DNA from: JAPLJM01 sp963708515
Lineage (GTDB): Bacteria; Desulfobacterota; Syntrophia; Syntrophales; Fen-1087
Assembly: GCA_963708515.1 (NCBI GenBank)
Contig: CAVPSX010000011.1
Location: 1-64,000 of the forward strand
Direction of reading: 5' to 3'
DNA: 64,000 bases
Notes under the pieces: generated by a model
Databases searched by the model: none
What the model was told of the DNA's origin: nothing
Seen by the model: only the letters and a program-made list of their open reading frames with translations
Translations under genes and position numbers: made by a program
Shown here: positions 8,473 to 16,872 of the stretch, in pieces
Layout of the letters: every line of letters begins with the position of its first letter
How positions within the stretch are numbered: position 1 is the first letter of the stretch

Positions 8473-9813
8473 ATGAAAACATATAACGTCTTGATTATCG
8501 GCTCCGGCCCGGCCGGCCTGTTTGCCGCGATCTGGCTTGAGCGCCTGGGCATAAACAGGATCGCCATTGTCGATCGGCGTTCCTATCCCGCAGGAGGACT
8601 GCTCAACGACGGCAAACTGAATTTTGACTATCGCATCGGCATCGATCTCGATGAGCTTCAGATCGATCGCGATACGGCGCAAGACCTGATAGCGAAAATC
8701 AAGGAGGTCCTGATCCGCTTTCCCCAATGCAAACAGGTCACCTTTGTCGATAACAATCAAGAGATCGAGTCTTTAAGGAATATCGCCCGGGAGCATGGCG
8801 CCCAATTCATCGCACCCGAGCAGTGGCACTGGGGAACGGACAATGGCAAATCGGTTGTTGACTATTTACGAAGGCACCTGAAAGAAACGGACTTCCTGCT
8901 CGGAACAGCGGTCTCCACGATTGAAAGGCATGCAGGCGGGGGGTATGCGCTGACCTGCACACAAGATCGAAAGAAAGTCCGCCATACCGCCACGGTCGTC
9001 CTTGCCTCCCCGGGACGCTTGGGCGCCTACTGGTTCCGGGATGTGGCAAAGGAATTGGGCATCCATCACAATTTCGGCCCCATCGATGTGGGTATCCGGC
9101 TTGAATTAAACAGAAAATTTTATGACGCCCTGACCGATATCGTTTACGATCCAAAATTTATTTTCCGCACGCAGCGCCATGGGGATAAGGTCAGGACGTT
9201 CTGTACCAACCCGGGCGGCCGGGTGCGGGAGGAAAACTATCTCAACTTCAAGCTTGTCAACGGCGACGCCCTTTCCGGCCGGAAAACGGAAAATACAAAT
9301 TTTGCCCTGATCAATACGGTGGGGTTAACAGAACCTTTTTCCGATACGACCGAGTTCGGACAGATGATCGCCCGACAATTTTTCCTGCTGGGCGGCGGCA
9401 AACCTATTGTGCAGCGGATTGGAGATTTCAGAGAGGGCAGAAGAAGTTCCATCTCGACCTTCAACAGCGTTACGCGCCATTTCGGGCAATGCAAGGCAAC
9501 CTATCAGGCCGTTCCGGGAGACATCACGCTCGGAATGCCGGCGCGTATCATTGACAATCTCTGGGAATCCCTGAAAAATCTCGACAAAATTATGCCCGGC
9601 ATTCTTCACCCGTCCACACTGTTGTATGCGCCTGAAATCAAGTTCTTCGACACGCATTTTCCCACAGATCGTAACTTGGAGACGAACCTGGAGGGGATCT
9701 TTGTAGCTGGCGACGGCACCGGAAAGAGCCGCGGAATTGTGGGCGCGGGAATTTCAGGGATCCTCGCGGCGCAGGGAATCGCCGGGAAGTACTTCAATGC
9801 GCGGGTGGTATAA
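8473..9813 (+). CDS. FAD-dependent dehydrogenase (COG2509-like)
   Basis: A 446-residue flavoprotein. The N-terminus VLIIGSGPAGLFAAIWLER is a Rossmann dinucleotide-binding motif for FAD. Further on come VVLASPGRLGAYWF, the internal segment NFGPIDVGIRLEL, and the C-terminal FAD-contact motif GIFVAGDGTGKSRGIVGAG near residues 410-428. The arrangement and length match the uncharacterised COG2509 dehydrogenases. Substrate and electron acceptor are not known. It lies 104 bases after the polyferredoxin gene on the same strand and could be co-transcribed. There is no frameshift. Confidence 0.8.
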   Translation: MKTYNVLIIGSGPAGLFAAIWLERLGINRIAIVDRRSYPAGGLLNDGKLNFDYRIGIDLDELQIDRDTAQDLIAKIKEVLIRFPQCKQVTFVDNNQEIESLRNIAREHGAQFIAPEQWHWGTDNGKSVVDYLRRHLKETDFLLGTAVSTIERHAGGGYALTCTQDRKKVRHTATVVLASPGRLGAYWFRDVAKELGIHHNFGPIDVGIRLELNRKFYDALTDIVYDPKFIFRTQRHGDKVRTFCTNPGGRVREENYLNFKLVNGDALSGRKTENTNFALINTVGLTEPFSDTTEFGQMIARQFFLLGGGKPIVQRIGDFREGRRSSISTFNSVTRHFGQCKATYQAVPGDITLGMPARIIDNLWESLKNLDKIMPGILHPSTLLYAPEIKFFDTHFPTDRNLETNLEGIFVAGDGTGKSRGIVGAGISGILAAQGIAGKYFNARVV

Positions 9814-9955
9814 TCCTCTGAAAAGTTTATAATCGGTTGAATTAAGTCTTGACAGTCTTGCACCTACTACTAAACAAGAACGGATGAGAGAAAAATATTG
9901 AAGGTTGCCAGCTGTACAGGTGGGTTTTAATCATCCCGTGTTCATATTACTACGT

Positions 9956-10120
9956 TCAGCAATGCTTATCAATTGCAACTCTTCTAAATGGAACGTAATG
10001 TTCCGCTAAAAGCTTACGAATGTTTTCAATAACTGCAAGTGCATGTGTAGTATCTCTGAAATCAATCTCAAGCCACATGTCATTGATTCCACGGTGAGCT
10101 CCGAACTGATAGCGTTTCAT
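9956..10120 (-). CDS. small unrecognised protein, 54 residues
   Basis: A short reading frame starting MKRYQFGAHRGINDMW and ending RRVAIDKHC. AGGG lies 6 nt before the ATG as a possible ribosome binding site. Codon use is AT-rich (ATT, AAA, TTT, GAA), unlike the GC-rich flanking genes, and it sits beside a tRNA-Arg fragment. Both points suggest imported DNA. The mix of hydrophobic and charged residues looks like a folded small domain rather than noise, but I do not recognise the family and cannot exclude a chance ORF. Confidence 0.35.
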   Translation of the reverse strand: MKRYQFGAHRGINDMWLEIDFRDTTHALAVIENIRKLLAEHYVPFRRVAIDKHC

Positions 10121-10141
10121 TTCGCCCTACTTCAAGTTTGC

Positions 10142-10187
10142 TTTCCTAATCCGTGTGCCGCGCGTTCGAATCGCGCCGGGAGTACCA
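10142..10187 (+). pseudogene. 3' half of a tRNA-Arg (CCT) gene, possible attachment-site scar
   Basis: The sequence contains an anticodon loop TTCCTAA with its 3' stem, a perfect T-arm (GCGCG, loop TTCGAAT, CGCGC), the acceptor 3' strand CGGGAGT, discriminator A and encoded CCA at 10185-10187. The matching 5' acceptor strand ACTCCCG and the D-arm are absent upstream, so this is a 3' fragment. Such half-tRNAs are left at the far end of elements that integrate into tRNA genes. A strong terminator follows, as expected downstream of a tRNA. Confidence 0.6.
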
Positions 10188-10196
10188 AAAAATATC

Positions 10197-10231
10197 AAGG
10201 GATTAGCCAGATTATGGTTAATCCCTTTTTT
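10197..10231 (+). terminator. rho-independent terminator after the tRNA-Arg fragment
   Basis: AAGGGATTAGCC (10197-10208) pairs with GGTTAATCCCTT (10216-10227) around a seven-base loop. One base mismatches, and the stem runs into six T residues ending at 10231. Confidence 0.7.
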
Positions 10232-10327
10232 CATTGTTACCCTCAAGGAAGGTTTTATGTGACCCCCAAATGGGTTTTCCCTCATCTGTAAAATCAGGCA
10301 CTTCCCGCAAAGTCAGTTGATTTCAGG

Positions 10328-11044
10328 CTATTTCATCGTATACCCGCGGCCGTCGAGGCAGGCATTCATGGCGCGCTGGTAGTCCGCACGCTTCTCGATG
10401 CGCTGATTTGCAGGTGCGCTGCCGGGTGGTTGCGTCGGGTCGAAACCGGTCTGGTCCGCGGCCCAGCGGTGGCACGCATAACGGTCATCGGCCTGCTGCT
10501 GTTCGTTCTGGCCTAGGCGGGGATAGATGAACATTTGTTCGACCGGCGGTGGCGCCTGTTTTACTTCCTCCTTCGGAGGTTCGACAACGACGTAGCCGTT
10601 TCCCCTATGCATGTAGTAGACTTCGTTGGCGTAGTAGTAAGGAACGCCCCGCAGCCAGACCGTCGCGTAATAGGGTGGCAGGAAGGAGGCAAACAGACCG
10701 ACCGGCGGCGCGACGATGACGAAATTGGGCCCCTGCGGGCGGTACCAGGCGCCTCCAGAAAAGTAGAACCGCTTGCCGCCATGGACCACTGTCCGGTAGT
10801 CGCGAGGCACTGTTCGGACCACTTGGGCACGAGCCGGATAAGAGCGGTTGTGCTGGTAACGGGAATCCCGATATTCATTCTGTCGGAAATCACGAACCTG
10901 CTGGGGACGGAAATCCTGACGCTGGCGGGACCCGCGGTCCTCCGCCTGCGCTATTTGCATCATTCCTGAAATCAGAACCCCCGAAAAAAGGGCCAGCATC
11001 AGCCCAAATGTAAAGTATTTCTTTTTTTCGAAAGTTATCGTCAT
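10328..11044 (-). CDS. exported DUF6515-like protein with a shared C-terminal module
   Basis: A secreted or envelope protein of 238 residues. GGAGGG lies 7 nt before the ATG at 11044, favouring it over an upstream start. The signal peptide runs through LMLALFSGVLISGMM and ends near QIAQAE. An Arg/Gln-rich segment follows, then a glycine/tyrosine-rich domain with GGKRFYFSGGAWYRP and LPPYYATVWLRGVPYYYAN, typical of DUF6515 proteins. The C-terminus, from YPRLGQNEQQQ to MNACLDGRGYTMK, contains WAADQTGFDPTQ and is closely related to the end of the next upstream gene. It is probably co-transcribed with that gene (56 bases apart). Role unknown. Confidence 0.7.
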   Translation of the reverse strand: MTITFEKKKYFTFGLMLALFSGVLISGMMQIAQAEDRGSRQRQDFRPQQVRDFRQNEYRDSRYQHNRSYPARAQVVRTVPRDYRTVVHGGKRFYFSGGAWYRPQGPNFVIVAPPVGLFASFLPPYYATVWLRGVPYYYANEVYYMHRGNGYVVVEPPKEEVKQAPPPVEQMFIYPRLGQNEQQQADDRYACHRWAADQTGFDPTQPPGSAPANQRIEKRADYQRAMNACLDGRGYTMK

Positions 11045-11100
11045 GATAATGCCCTCCATAATACCAGGTGTCTGTTCCCGGTACAAATAACCTGTTTTGA

Positions 11101-11715
11101 TCACTTCACGCTGTAGCCGGAGCCTTCGAGGCAGGCGGACATGGCGCGACGGAACAAGAGCACCTTCTCCGCAAGCTGGGCATTCCGGCGCCGGTCCTGC
11201 TCATCATAGAGCGCCTCCATCTGCCGGGCGGATTCCTGCCTCGCCGCATCCGATGCAGCCCCGGTGATAATCCCCCCGGCTGCACCGATCAGCGCGCCCT
11301 GTCCGGCATATCTCGGTCCACCGATCAAAGCGCCCAGCACGGCGCCGGCGATGGCCAGCGTGGCCGTGTCATGGCCCGGCGGCGGCATCGGCACCACCCT
11401 GACGCGCTGATCCGTCGGGATTGATGACTGGCCGGGATCGAAGCCGGTCTGTTTCACCGCCCAGTTGTAGCACTCGTAGTGGTCGCGTGACTGCTGTCCG
11501 TCCGTCTGTCCCGCCTTCGGGTAAAAATAGACCTGAGTCGATGGCATCTCCGGGCTTGGCCCGACCTTTTCGGGCGCCGGTCGAGACACCTGATACGGCC
11601 TCTGATAACAGGCCGACATGGTCAGGGCGCCCAGAAAAAGCAAAAACCAGATCCCAAAAACCCTTCGCCTTGACAGGGTCTCAACCGACGTCCTTCCTGC
11701 GTGTATGATCGTCAT
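11101..11715 (-). CDS. glycine-zipper lipoprotein with the same C-terminal module
   Basis: About 204 residues. The start at 11715 (MTIIHAGRTS) has GAGG at a normal distance. The hydrophobic segment IWFLLFLGALTMSAC carries a lipobox, so the mature protein is probably lipid-anchored. The middle has a glycine-zipper segment, IAGAVLGALIGGPRYAGQ then GALIGAAGGIITGAA, of the kind found in Rcs/SlyB-type outer membrane lipoproteins. The module YPKAGQTDGQQSRDHYECY, WAVKQTGFDPGQ and RRAMSACLEGSGYSVK matches the downstream neighbour, pointing to an old duplication of a C-terminal domain. The 393 bases upstream (11716-12108) hold only a possible terminator. Confidence 0.7.
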   Translation of the reverse strand: MTIIHAGRTSVETLSRRRVFGIWFLLFLGALTMSACYQRPYQVSRPAPEKVGPSPEMPSTQVYFYPKAGQTDGQQSRDHYECYNWAVKQTGFDPGQSSIPTDQRVRVVPMPPPGHDTATLAIAGAVLGALIGGPRYAGQGALIGAAGGIITGAASDAARQESARQMEALYDEQDRRRNAQLAEKVLLFRRAMSACLEGSGYSVK

Positions 11716-12043
11716 TTTTGCCTCATTGATTACAAAATGCAGTCCCAGGCATCTGTCCATAGAGAAGGGTGCTTGCCTCTGCTGTAAAACGATTTCTTGT
11801 TTGTATGATCTTCGATCCACTATATGGTGGCAATACAGCAAAGAGCGTGCCGAACCTGTTGTCTAATCCTGCAAGATATCGATGTCAAATGATTCTTATT
11901 GATTTCAGAGGGCCGGAGATGTTTCTTTTTAGAGCAGAATATGGGTAAAATGTATCCATTTAAGGTATCCACCTGTTGAAAAAATATACAGGATCTTATG
12001 CGTCACCAGCATGGGCATCCTGATCTGAATGCCGCTGCTCAGT

Positions 12044-12074
12044 AAAAATTCAAAACCCCTTATTTACCGGGTTT
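12044..12074 (-). terminator. possible terminator of the aminotransferase gene
   Basis: On the minus strand AAACCC and GGGTTT form a six-pair stem with a ten-base loop (12053-12074), followed by TGAATTTTT. It lies about 35 bases after the aminotransferase stop. The stem is short, so the call is tentative. Confidence 0.3.
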
Positions 12075-12108
12075 ATCATCGAACAAAACAGTAACAAACC
12101 TGCTCCCG

Positions 12109-13437
12109 CTACAACAGCGGCAAGGACCCGGTTACACTCGATGAGTCAATGTACTGAACGATCCTGTTGGCGATCGTCTTGATGGTCGCCTCGAATCTGT
12201 CCGGATCCTTGTCCAGCAGCGTCATCCGGAATCCCTGGAGCGATGTGAAGAAGGCCGTCAGCGGCACCACGCAGATCCCCGTCGAGCCCAGCAGATAATA
12301 GACAAATCGCTTGTCAAGCTCGATCTTGTCGTCCACCAGTTTTTCAATATACGCTTTAATATCCGGCTGCTCAATAGGCAGGGTCTGCCGATGGTTCATG
12401 ACGGACTCGTTGAAAATCGCCGTCATGTAGAAGGCGCCATTCGTGCGGTTCACCGTCAGATACGGCACGTCCTTGAGGATGTTATAGGCAATGTTGGACA
12501 ACCGCTCATATTGGCGGATGCGCTCGTTGAGATAATTCCTATATTCCGGATGGTTCATGAGCCGCGGGATGGCGATCTGTGGAAGCGTGGTCGAGCACAC
12601 CTCCGACATCTTCTGGTGCAGGATGGTATCAATGTAGTTGTCGAAGACGGGATCCTTGCCTGCATTATAGACTTCTATCCATCCGCAACGCGAGCCGGGC
12701 CAGGGGAATTCCTTGGAGATGCCCTTCATGCTGAATCCGACGACGTCTTCGATGACGTCCGACAGGGGGGCGGTTTTCTTGTTGTTGTAGATAATGTTGA
12801 TATAGGTCTCGTCAAAGATCAGGAAAAGTTGATATTCCCTCGCAATTTTGACGATCTGCTTGAGCGTCTCCGCGGGATAGACAAATCCCGTCGGGTTGTC
12901 CGGATTGATCACCAGAATCCCGACGATGGACTTGTGGCTTTTGACCTTCTGCTCCAGTTCCCGGATATCCGGATACCAGTTGCTGTACGGGTTCATCCGG
13001 TAGGTGTTGGGCGGAAAGGAGGCGTGGAGGACTTCCGCCAGCAGGTGCGTGGAATAGGTCGGCTCCGGCAGGATGATGCGCGCATCCACACGGATGGAGC
13101 TGTAAGCGCGGGCGATGGCGTCTCCCAAGCCGTTGAAGAAAATGATATCCTCGGGGCTGATCCGCGCCTTGCCCCTTTTATTGACCTGCTCTGCCAGATA
13201 CGTCCGGGTTTCGTTCATGCCCTTCGTGGGGGAATAGGCGTAGGACATATCATCCCCCAGGATGTCAATGAGGACCTCCTTCATCCAGTCCGGAATTTTT
13301 TCCCCCTTGCTGACGGGGTCGCCGATGTTTTCCCAGAAAACTTCAACGCCGTATTCCTTCAGTTTGTTGGCAACGGCCACAATGTGACGGATTTCGTAGG
13401 TCAGCCCGCTGCCGCTTCTCGCAATGTCAAACCTCAT
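12109..13437 (-). CDS. class I/II PLP-dependent aminotransferase
   Basis: A fold-type I aminotransferase of 442 residues. Visible motifs are VFWENIGDP near the N-terminus, YAYSPTKGMNETR, NPDNPTGFVYP (the conserved Asn-Pro-x-x-Pro-Thr-Gly), FDETYINI with the Asp that holds the pyridine nitrogen, and FSMKGISKEFPWPGSRCGW, where the Ser-Lys supplies the PLP lysine and the final Arg contacts a carboxylate. It resembles aspartate/alanine-type aminotransferases, but the amino donor cannot be assigned. It stands alone, 120 bases from the dehydratase activator gene upstream, which is on the same strand. Confidence 0.8.
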   Translation of the reverse strand: MRFDIARSGSGLTYEIRHIVAVANKLKEYGVEVFWENIGDPVSKGEKIPDWMKEVLIDILGDDMSYAYSPTKGMNETRTYLAEQVNKRGKARISPEDIIFFNGLGDAIARAYSSIRVDARIILPEPTYSTHLLAEVLHASFPPNTYRMNPYSNWYPDIRELEQKVKSHKSIVGILVINPDNPTGFVYPAETLKQIVKIAREYQLFLIFDETYINIIYNNKKTAPLSDVIEDVVGFSMKGISKEFPWPGSRCGWIEVYNAGKDPVFDNYIDTILHQKMSEVCSTTLPQIAIPRLMNHPEYRNYLNERIRQYERLSNIAYNILKDVPYLTVNRTNGAFYMTAIFNESVMNHRQTLPIEQPDIKAYIEKLVDDKIELDKRFVYYLLGSTGICVVPLTAFFTSLQGFRMTLLDKDPDRFEATIKTIANRIVQYIDSSSVTGSLPLL

Positions 13438-13557
13438 AGGTGCCTCGCGGAATAAAAATAATTTTACTTTTTATATCACAATTCTGTTAAATTTACAGAG
13501 ATTTTATTGTCTTTCATAAAGCCCCCGATAAATCTCCGGTAGCTTCATATCACCGCC

Positions 13558-14325
13558 TCAAACCTGTTGTGCCAGCAGCGCTGCTCCGATGGCTCCGTTG
13601 ACCTGGGCATATTCCGATACCGCCATCGGCGACCCCACAGCCTGCTCGAAGGCCTTCACAACTCCGATATTTCTTGCCACGCCGCCGGTCATCGCGATGG
13701 GGGCCTTGACCCCTAAGCGGTTGGCCATTGCAAGCACCCGGACACAAATGGATTCATGAATTCCGGCAATGATATTCTCCCGTTTTTCACCGCGGGCAAT
13801 CAGCGAAATGACCTCCGATTCGGCAAAAACCGTGCAGAGACTGCTGATTTTGGAGGGGGCCGCTGCCTGCAGGGAGAGCCGCCCGAATTCGTCCAGATCC
13901 ACTTCAAGCGCCCGGGCCATGACTTCCAGAAAACGCCCCGTTCCGGCCGCGCACTTGTCATTCATGGCAAAGTTAACGACCCGGCCCGTTTCATCCAGCA
14001 GGATGGCCTTGCTGTCCTGCCCGCCGATATCGATGACGGCGCGGATCTGCGGATTCATGTAGCGGGCACCGGCGGCATGGCACATGATTTCCGTAACGGC
14101 CCTATCCGCGAAGGCGACGCTCTTGCGGCCATAACCCGTGGCGATGATCCGGCCGATGTCCTGAGATGTCAGGTTCGCGTCGTTCAGGACCATCTCGAAA
14201 ACATTTCTTCCCGCTGTTTCCGCATTATAGCCCGTAAAGATCACCCGGCTAGCAAGCACACGGTCGCCCTCCATGATCGCCGCCTTCGTGCTGATCGACC
14301 CGATATCAATCCCCGCTGTGTACAT
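13558..14325 (-). CDS. 2-hydroxyacyl-CoA dehydratase activator (HgdC/BadF-type ATPase)
   Basis: A 255-residue ASKHA-fold ATPase. The N-terminal phosphate loop reads GIDIGSISTKAAIM; VIDIGGQDSKAI is the second ATP motif and MTGGVARNIGVV the adenosine motif. Two cysteines, in NDKCAAGTGRF and SSLCTVFAESE, are the ligands by which a homodimer holds one 4Fe-4S cluster. Such proteins inject an ATP-energised electron into 2-hydroxyacyl-CoA dehydratases or benzoyl-CoA reductases. No dehydratase subunit gene lies in this window, so the partner must be encoded elsewhere. The gene is 47 bases downstream of rfbA on the same strand, a functionally unrelated neighbour. Confidence 0.85.
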   Translation of the reverse strand: MYTAGIDIGSISTKAAIMEGDRVLASRVIFTGYNAETAGRNVFEMVLNDANLTSQDIGRIIATGYGRKSVAFADRAVTEIMCHAAGARYMNPQIRAVIDIGGQDSKAILLDETGRVVNFAMNDKCAAGTGRFLEVMARALEVDLDEFGRLSLQAAAPSKISSLCTVFAESEVISLIARGEKRENIIAGIHESICVRVLAMANRLGVKAPIAMTGGVARNIGVVKAFEQAVGSPMAVSEYAQVNGAIGAALLAQQV

Positions 14326-14372
14326 GCCTCGTTATCCTCTGGTCACGGTAATTCGCGAACCTTGAAAACGAC

Positions 14373-15245
14373 CTATCTTCTCTGGTGGATCAGGCTGATC
14401 AGGTACTCCCCATATTGATTCCTGGCCAGGGGCTGCGCCAGAGCCAGCAATTGTTCCTTGCTGATATAGCCTTTGTTATAGGCGATTTCCTCCAGGCAGG
14501 CCACTTTCAGGCCCTGGCGATGTTCAATCGTGGCGATGAAGTTACCGGCCTCGAGCAGGCTTTCGTGCGTGCCCGTATCGAGCCAGGCCATACCACGGCC
14601 CAGCAGTTCCACTTTGAGCTGGCCGTGGTTCAGATATTCCCTGTTGACGTCTGTTATCTCAAGTTCGCCGCGTACCGACGGCTTCAGATTTTTTGCGATT
14701 TCCACGACGGCATTATCGTAAAAATAAAGGCCGACGACGGCATAGCTGGATTTTGGATGCGCCGGTTTCTCTTCTATGCTGACAACCTTTTCCTGATCAT
14801 CGAAACTGACAACGCCGTAACGCTCCGGATCCTTGACCCAGTAGCCGAAGCAAAGGGCGCCGTCGGTGAGTTTACCGGCTTTTTCCAGAATCCCGGACAG
14901 GCCATAACCGTGGAAGATATTATCGCCTAGGATCAGACAGACGTTATCCCGTCCGATAAAAGCTTCTCCGATGATGAAGGCCTGGGCAAGGCCGCCGGGA
15001 TGAGGCTGCTCGGCGAAAGAAAGGGATAAGCCCAGTTTTGACCCATCGTCGAAAAGCTCCCTGTATAACGGCAGATCCCGGGGTGTGGAAATGATCAGGA
15101 TTTCACGGATGCCGGCAAGCATCAGGATCGACAGTGGATAATAGATCATGGGCTTGTCGAAAACCGGGAGAATCTGTTTTGAAATACTGGTGGTGACGGG
15201 ATAGAGTCGCGTACCCGAACCGCCCGCAAGAATAATGCCTTTCAT
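14373..15245 (-). CDS. rfbA: glucose-1-phosphate thymidylyltransferase
   Basis: Makes dTDP-glucose from dTTP and glucose 1-phosphate, the first step to dTDP-rhamnose for cell-surface polysaccharide. The start MKGIILAGGSGTRLYP at 15245 gives 290 residues, the family norm, with GAGGG 9 nt upstream. A longer reading frame reaches 15326, but that extension is made of a dispersed repeat, so I reject it. Motifs are the nucleotide-binding GGSGTRL, the Lys of SKQILPVFDKPMIYYP, LGDNIFHG, EEKP and WLDTGTHESLLEA. The rest of the rhamnose pathway is not in the window. Confidence 0.92.
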   Translation of the reverse strand: MKGIILAGGSGTRLYPVTTSISKQILPVFDKPMIYYPLSILMLAGIREILIISTPRDLPLYRELFDDGSKLGLSLSFAEQPHPGGLAQAFIIGEAFIGRDNVCLILGDNIFHGYGLSGILEKAGKLTDGALCFGYWVKDPERYGVVSFDDQEKVVSIEEKPAHPKSSYAVVGLYFYDNAVVEIAKNLKPSVRGELEITDVNREYLNHGQLKVELLGRGMAWLDTGTHESLLEAGNFIATIEHRQGLKVACLEEIAYNKGYISKEQLLALAQPLARNQYGEYLISLIHQRR

Positions 15246-15294
15246 TATGGACACCCTCATTTCAAAGTTAAAAAACCGTTCATGTTTTTCATTT

Positions 15295-15319
15295 GCGGCG
15301 ACGCCATTTTTCAAAGGTT
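15295..15319. repeat. dispersed repeat copy
   Basis: GCGGCGACGCCATTTTTCAA and the following AGGTT match the reverse complement of 6634-6658 at 23 of 25 positions. The copy lies in the 241-base gap upstream of rfbA, where translated it would create a false N-terminal extension. I see no other feature in that gap. Confidence 0.5.
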
Positions 15320-15486
15320 TCGCCATATTCTATGATCTATCCATTGCACTATACACAAACTGCCCGAGCCCGTGTAATAAAATTTCAACTGCCTGTCAAG
15401 CCGGGATTTGGAAACAAATTTAAGGCGATGAAAGCTGTGCCTCGTTGCTCTGCAGCTTAGCGGGCCGGGGCGGCTGCCGCCAGCAT

Positions 15487-16872
15487 TTAATTTGTGCTGT
15501 TTTCTGCAGCCAGGAAGCCTGTCGAGAAGGCGGCCTGGAGATTGTAGCCGCCGGTGTCGGCGTCGATATCCATGACCTCGCCGCAGAAATAAAGCCCCCG
15601 GATCAGACGCGAGGCCATGGTGCGGGGATCGATCTCTTTCAGGGAGACGCCGCCTGCTGTGACAATTGCCGAAGACAGGGGCAGCGGCGCCCGGATGTTG
15701 AAACGCAGGGATTTCATCTGGCCGGTGATTCTTTCCCGCTCGGTCGCTGAGATCTGATGCGCCGGTTTATCGGCGGGAATGCCCGTCATGTGCATGAAAG
15801 GCCCGATCATCTTCAGGGGGAGCAATCCGGCCAAAATGCGATGGTAAGCCCGCTTGCCGTGTTGATCGAAATCGCGCTGGAGGCGGTTCTGAAGTTGCGG
15901 CCGATCAAGGGCGGGTTTGAGGTCGATGGCGACGCTGACCGGCCCTCCGGGCAGTGCGTCCACGATACTCAGACTCATGAGCAGCATCACGGGTCCGCCG
16001 AGGCCGAAATGCGTGATCATCATCTCCCCCAGGCGACTTTCGATGACGGGCGGACGGGGGCGTTTTCCCGGAATACCGCGTCCGGCGTCGCAGGCTGGTG
16101 TTTTTTCATCGTCAATTTCGCTGGCACGGCAATGGAAAGCAGTCAGGCGGACGTTGCGCAGGCTGACCCCCTGCATGGATTTGGCCAGCGCGTTTTCTTC
16201 AACGATCAGGGGAATCAGGGCGGGCCTCAGGGGAATGATGATGTGGCCAAGCGCTGCGGCGATGTCATAGCCGTCGCCGGTGGAACCCGTACCCGGCCAG
16301 GTTGCACCGCCGGTCGCCAGGATGACGGCATTTGCGGGAAGAAAAAGAGGGGAAGGGTCCCCGGTTTTGCCGCTTCTGTTGTCTTTATTACACATGACCC
16401 CTGTAATGTGGGCGTTTTGAACCATGATCTCTGTCACACGGAGACCGGTTCTCACTTCCACGCAATGATCGTCGAGGTAGCGTCGGAGCGCCGCCACCAC
16501 ATCGCGGGCGTCGTCGCTGGCGGGAAAGATCCGGCCGCCTCGCTCCACCTTGGTCTGCACACCGTAGCGTTTCAGCAGGGCCAACAGGTCGTCACGGAAA
16601 AAACAGTTGAAGGCGCCATAGAGGAAGCGGCCGTTGGGACCGTACATGGCGATGAATTCTTTCATGGGTCTGCTGTTGGTGAGATTGCAACGGGTCTTGC
16701 CGCTGACGAGGAGTTTCTGTCCCAGTTGACCGGTCTTCTCGAGCAGAATGACCCTGGCGCCACGCTGTGCCGCTCTGCCGGCCGCCAGCATGCCCCCTGC
16801 CCCGCCGCCGATAACGATGATGGTCTTGCGATTAGCTCTGGCAGGAATGGAATGCGTCATGCGATCGCTCAT
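15487..16872 (-). CDS. HI0933/YhiN-family flavoprotein
   Basis: A 461-residue predicted FAD-binding oxidoreductase. The N-terminus carries IIVIGGGAGGMLAAGRAAQR and the family signature GQKLLVSGKTRCNLTNS near residues 52-68. Further motifs are ATGGATWPGTGSTGDGYDIA and, at the C-terminus, ITAGGVSLKEIDP-like VTAGGVSLKEIDP followed by GLYFCGEVMDIDADTGGYN and LQAAFSTG. These define the HI0933 family, whose enzymatic role is still unclear. A proline- and arginine-rich insert lies mid-protein (around GIPGKRPRPPVIES). The ATG overlaps the stop of the DUF116 gene (ATGA), so the two are translationally coupled. Confidence 0.85.
   Translation of the reverse strand: MSDRMTHSIPARANRKTIIVIGGGAGGMLAAGRAAQRGARVILLEKTGQLGQKLLVSGKTRCNLTNSRPMKEFIAMYGPNGRFLYGAFNCFFRDDLLALLKRYGVQTKVERGGRIFPASDDARDVVAALRRYLDDHCVEVRTGLRVTEIMVQNAHITGVMCNKDNRSGKTGDPSPLFLPANAVILATGGATWPGTGSTGDGYDIAAALGHIIIPLRPALIPLIVEENALAKSMQGVSLRNVRLTAFHCRASEIDDEKTPACDAGRGIPGKRPRPPVIESRLGEMMITHFGLGGPVMLLMSLSIVDALPGGPVSVAIDLKPALDRPQLQNRLQRDFDQHGKRAYHRILAGLLPLKMIGPFMHMTGIPADKPAHQISATERERITGQMKSLRFNIRAPLPLSSAIVTAGGVSLKEIDPRTMASRLIRGLYFCGEVMDIDADTGGYNLQAAFSTGFLAAENSTN

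Noticed and set aside
15246..15326. 27-residue N-terminal extension of RfbA
   Set aside because: The extension is encoded by a dispersed repeat, and the start at 15245 gives the normal length with a good ribosome binding site.
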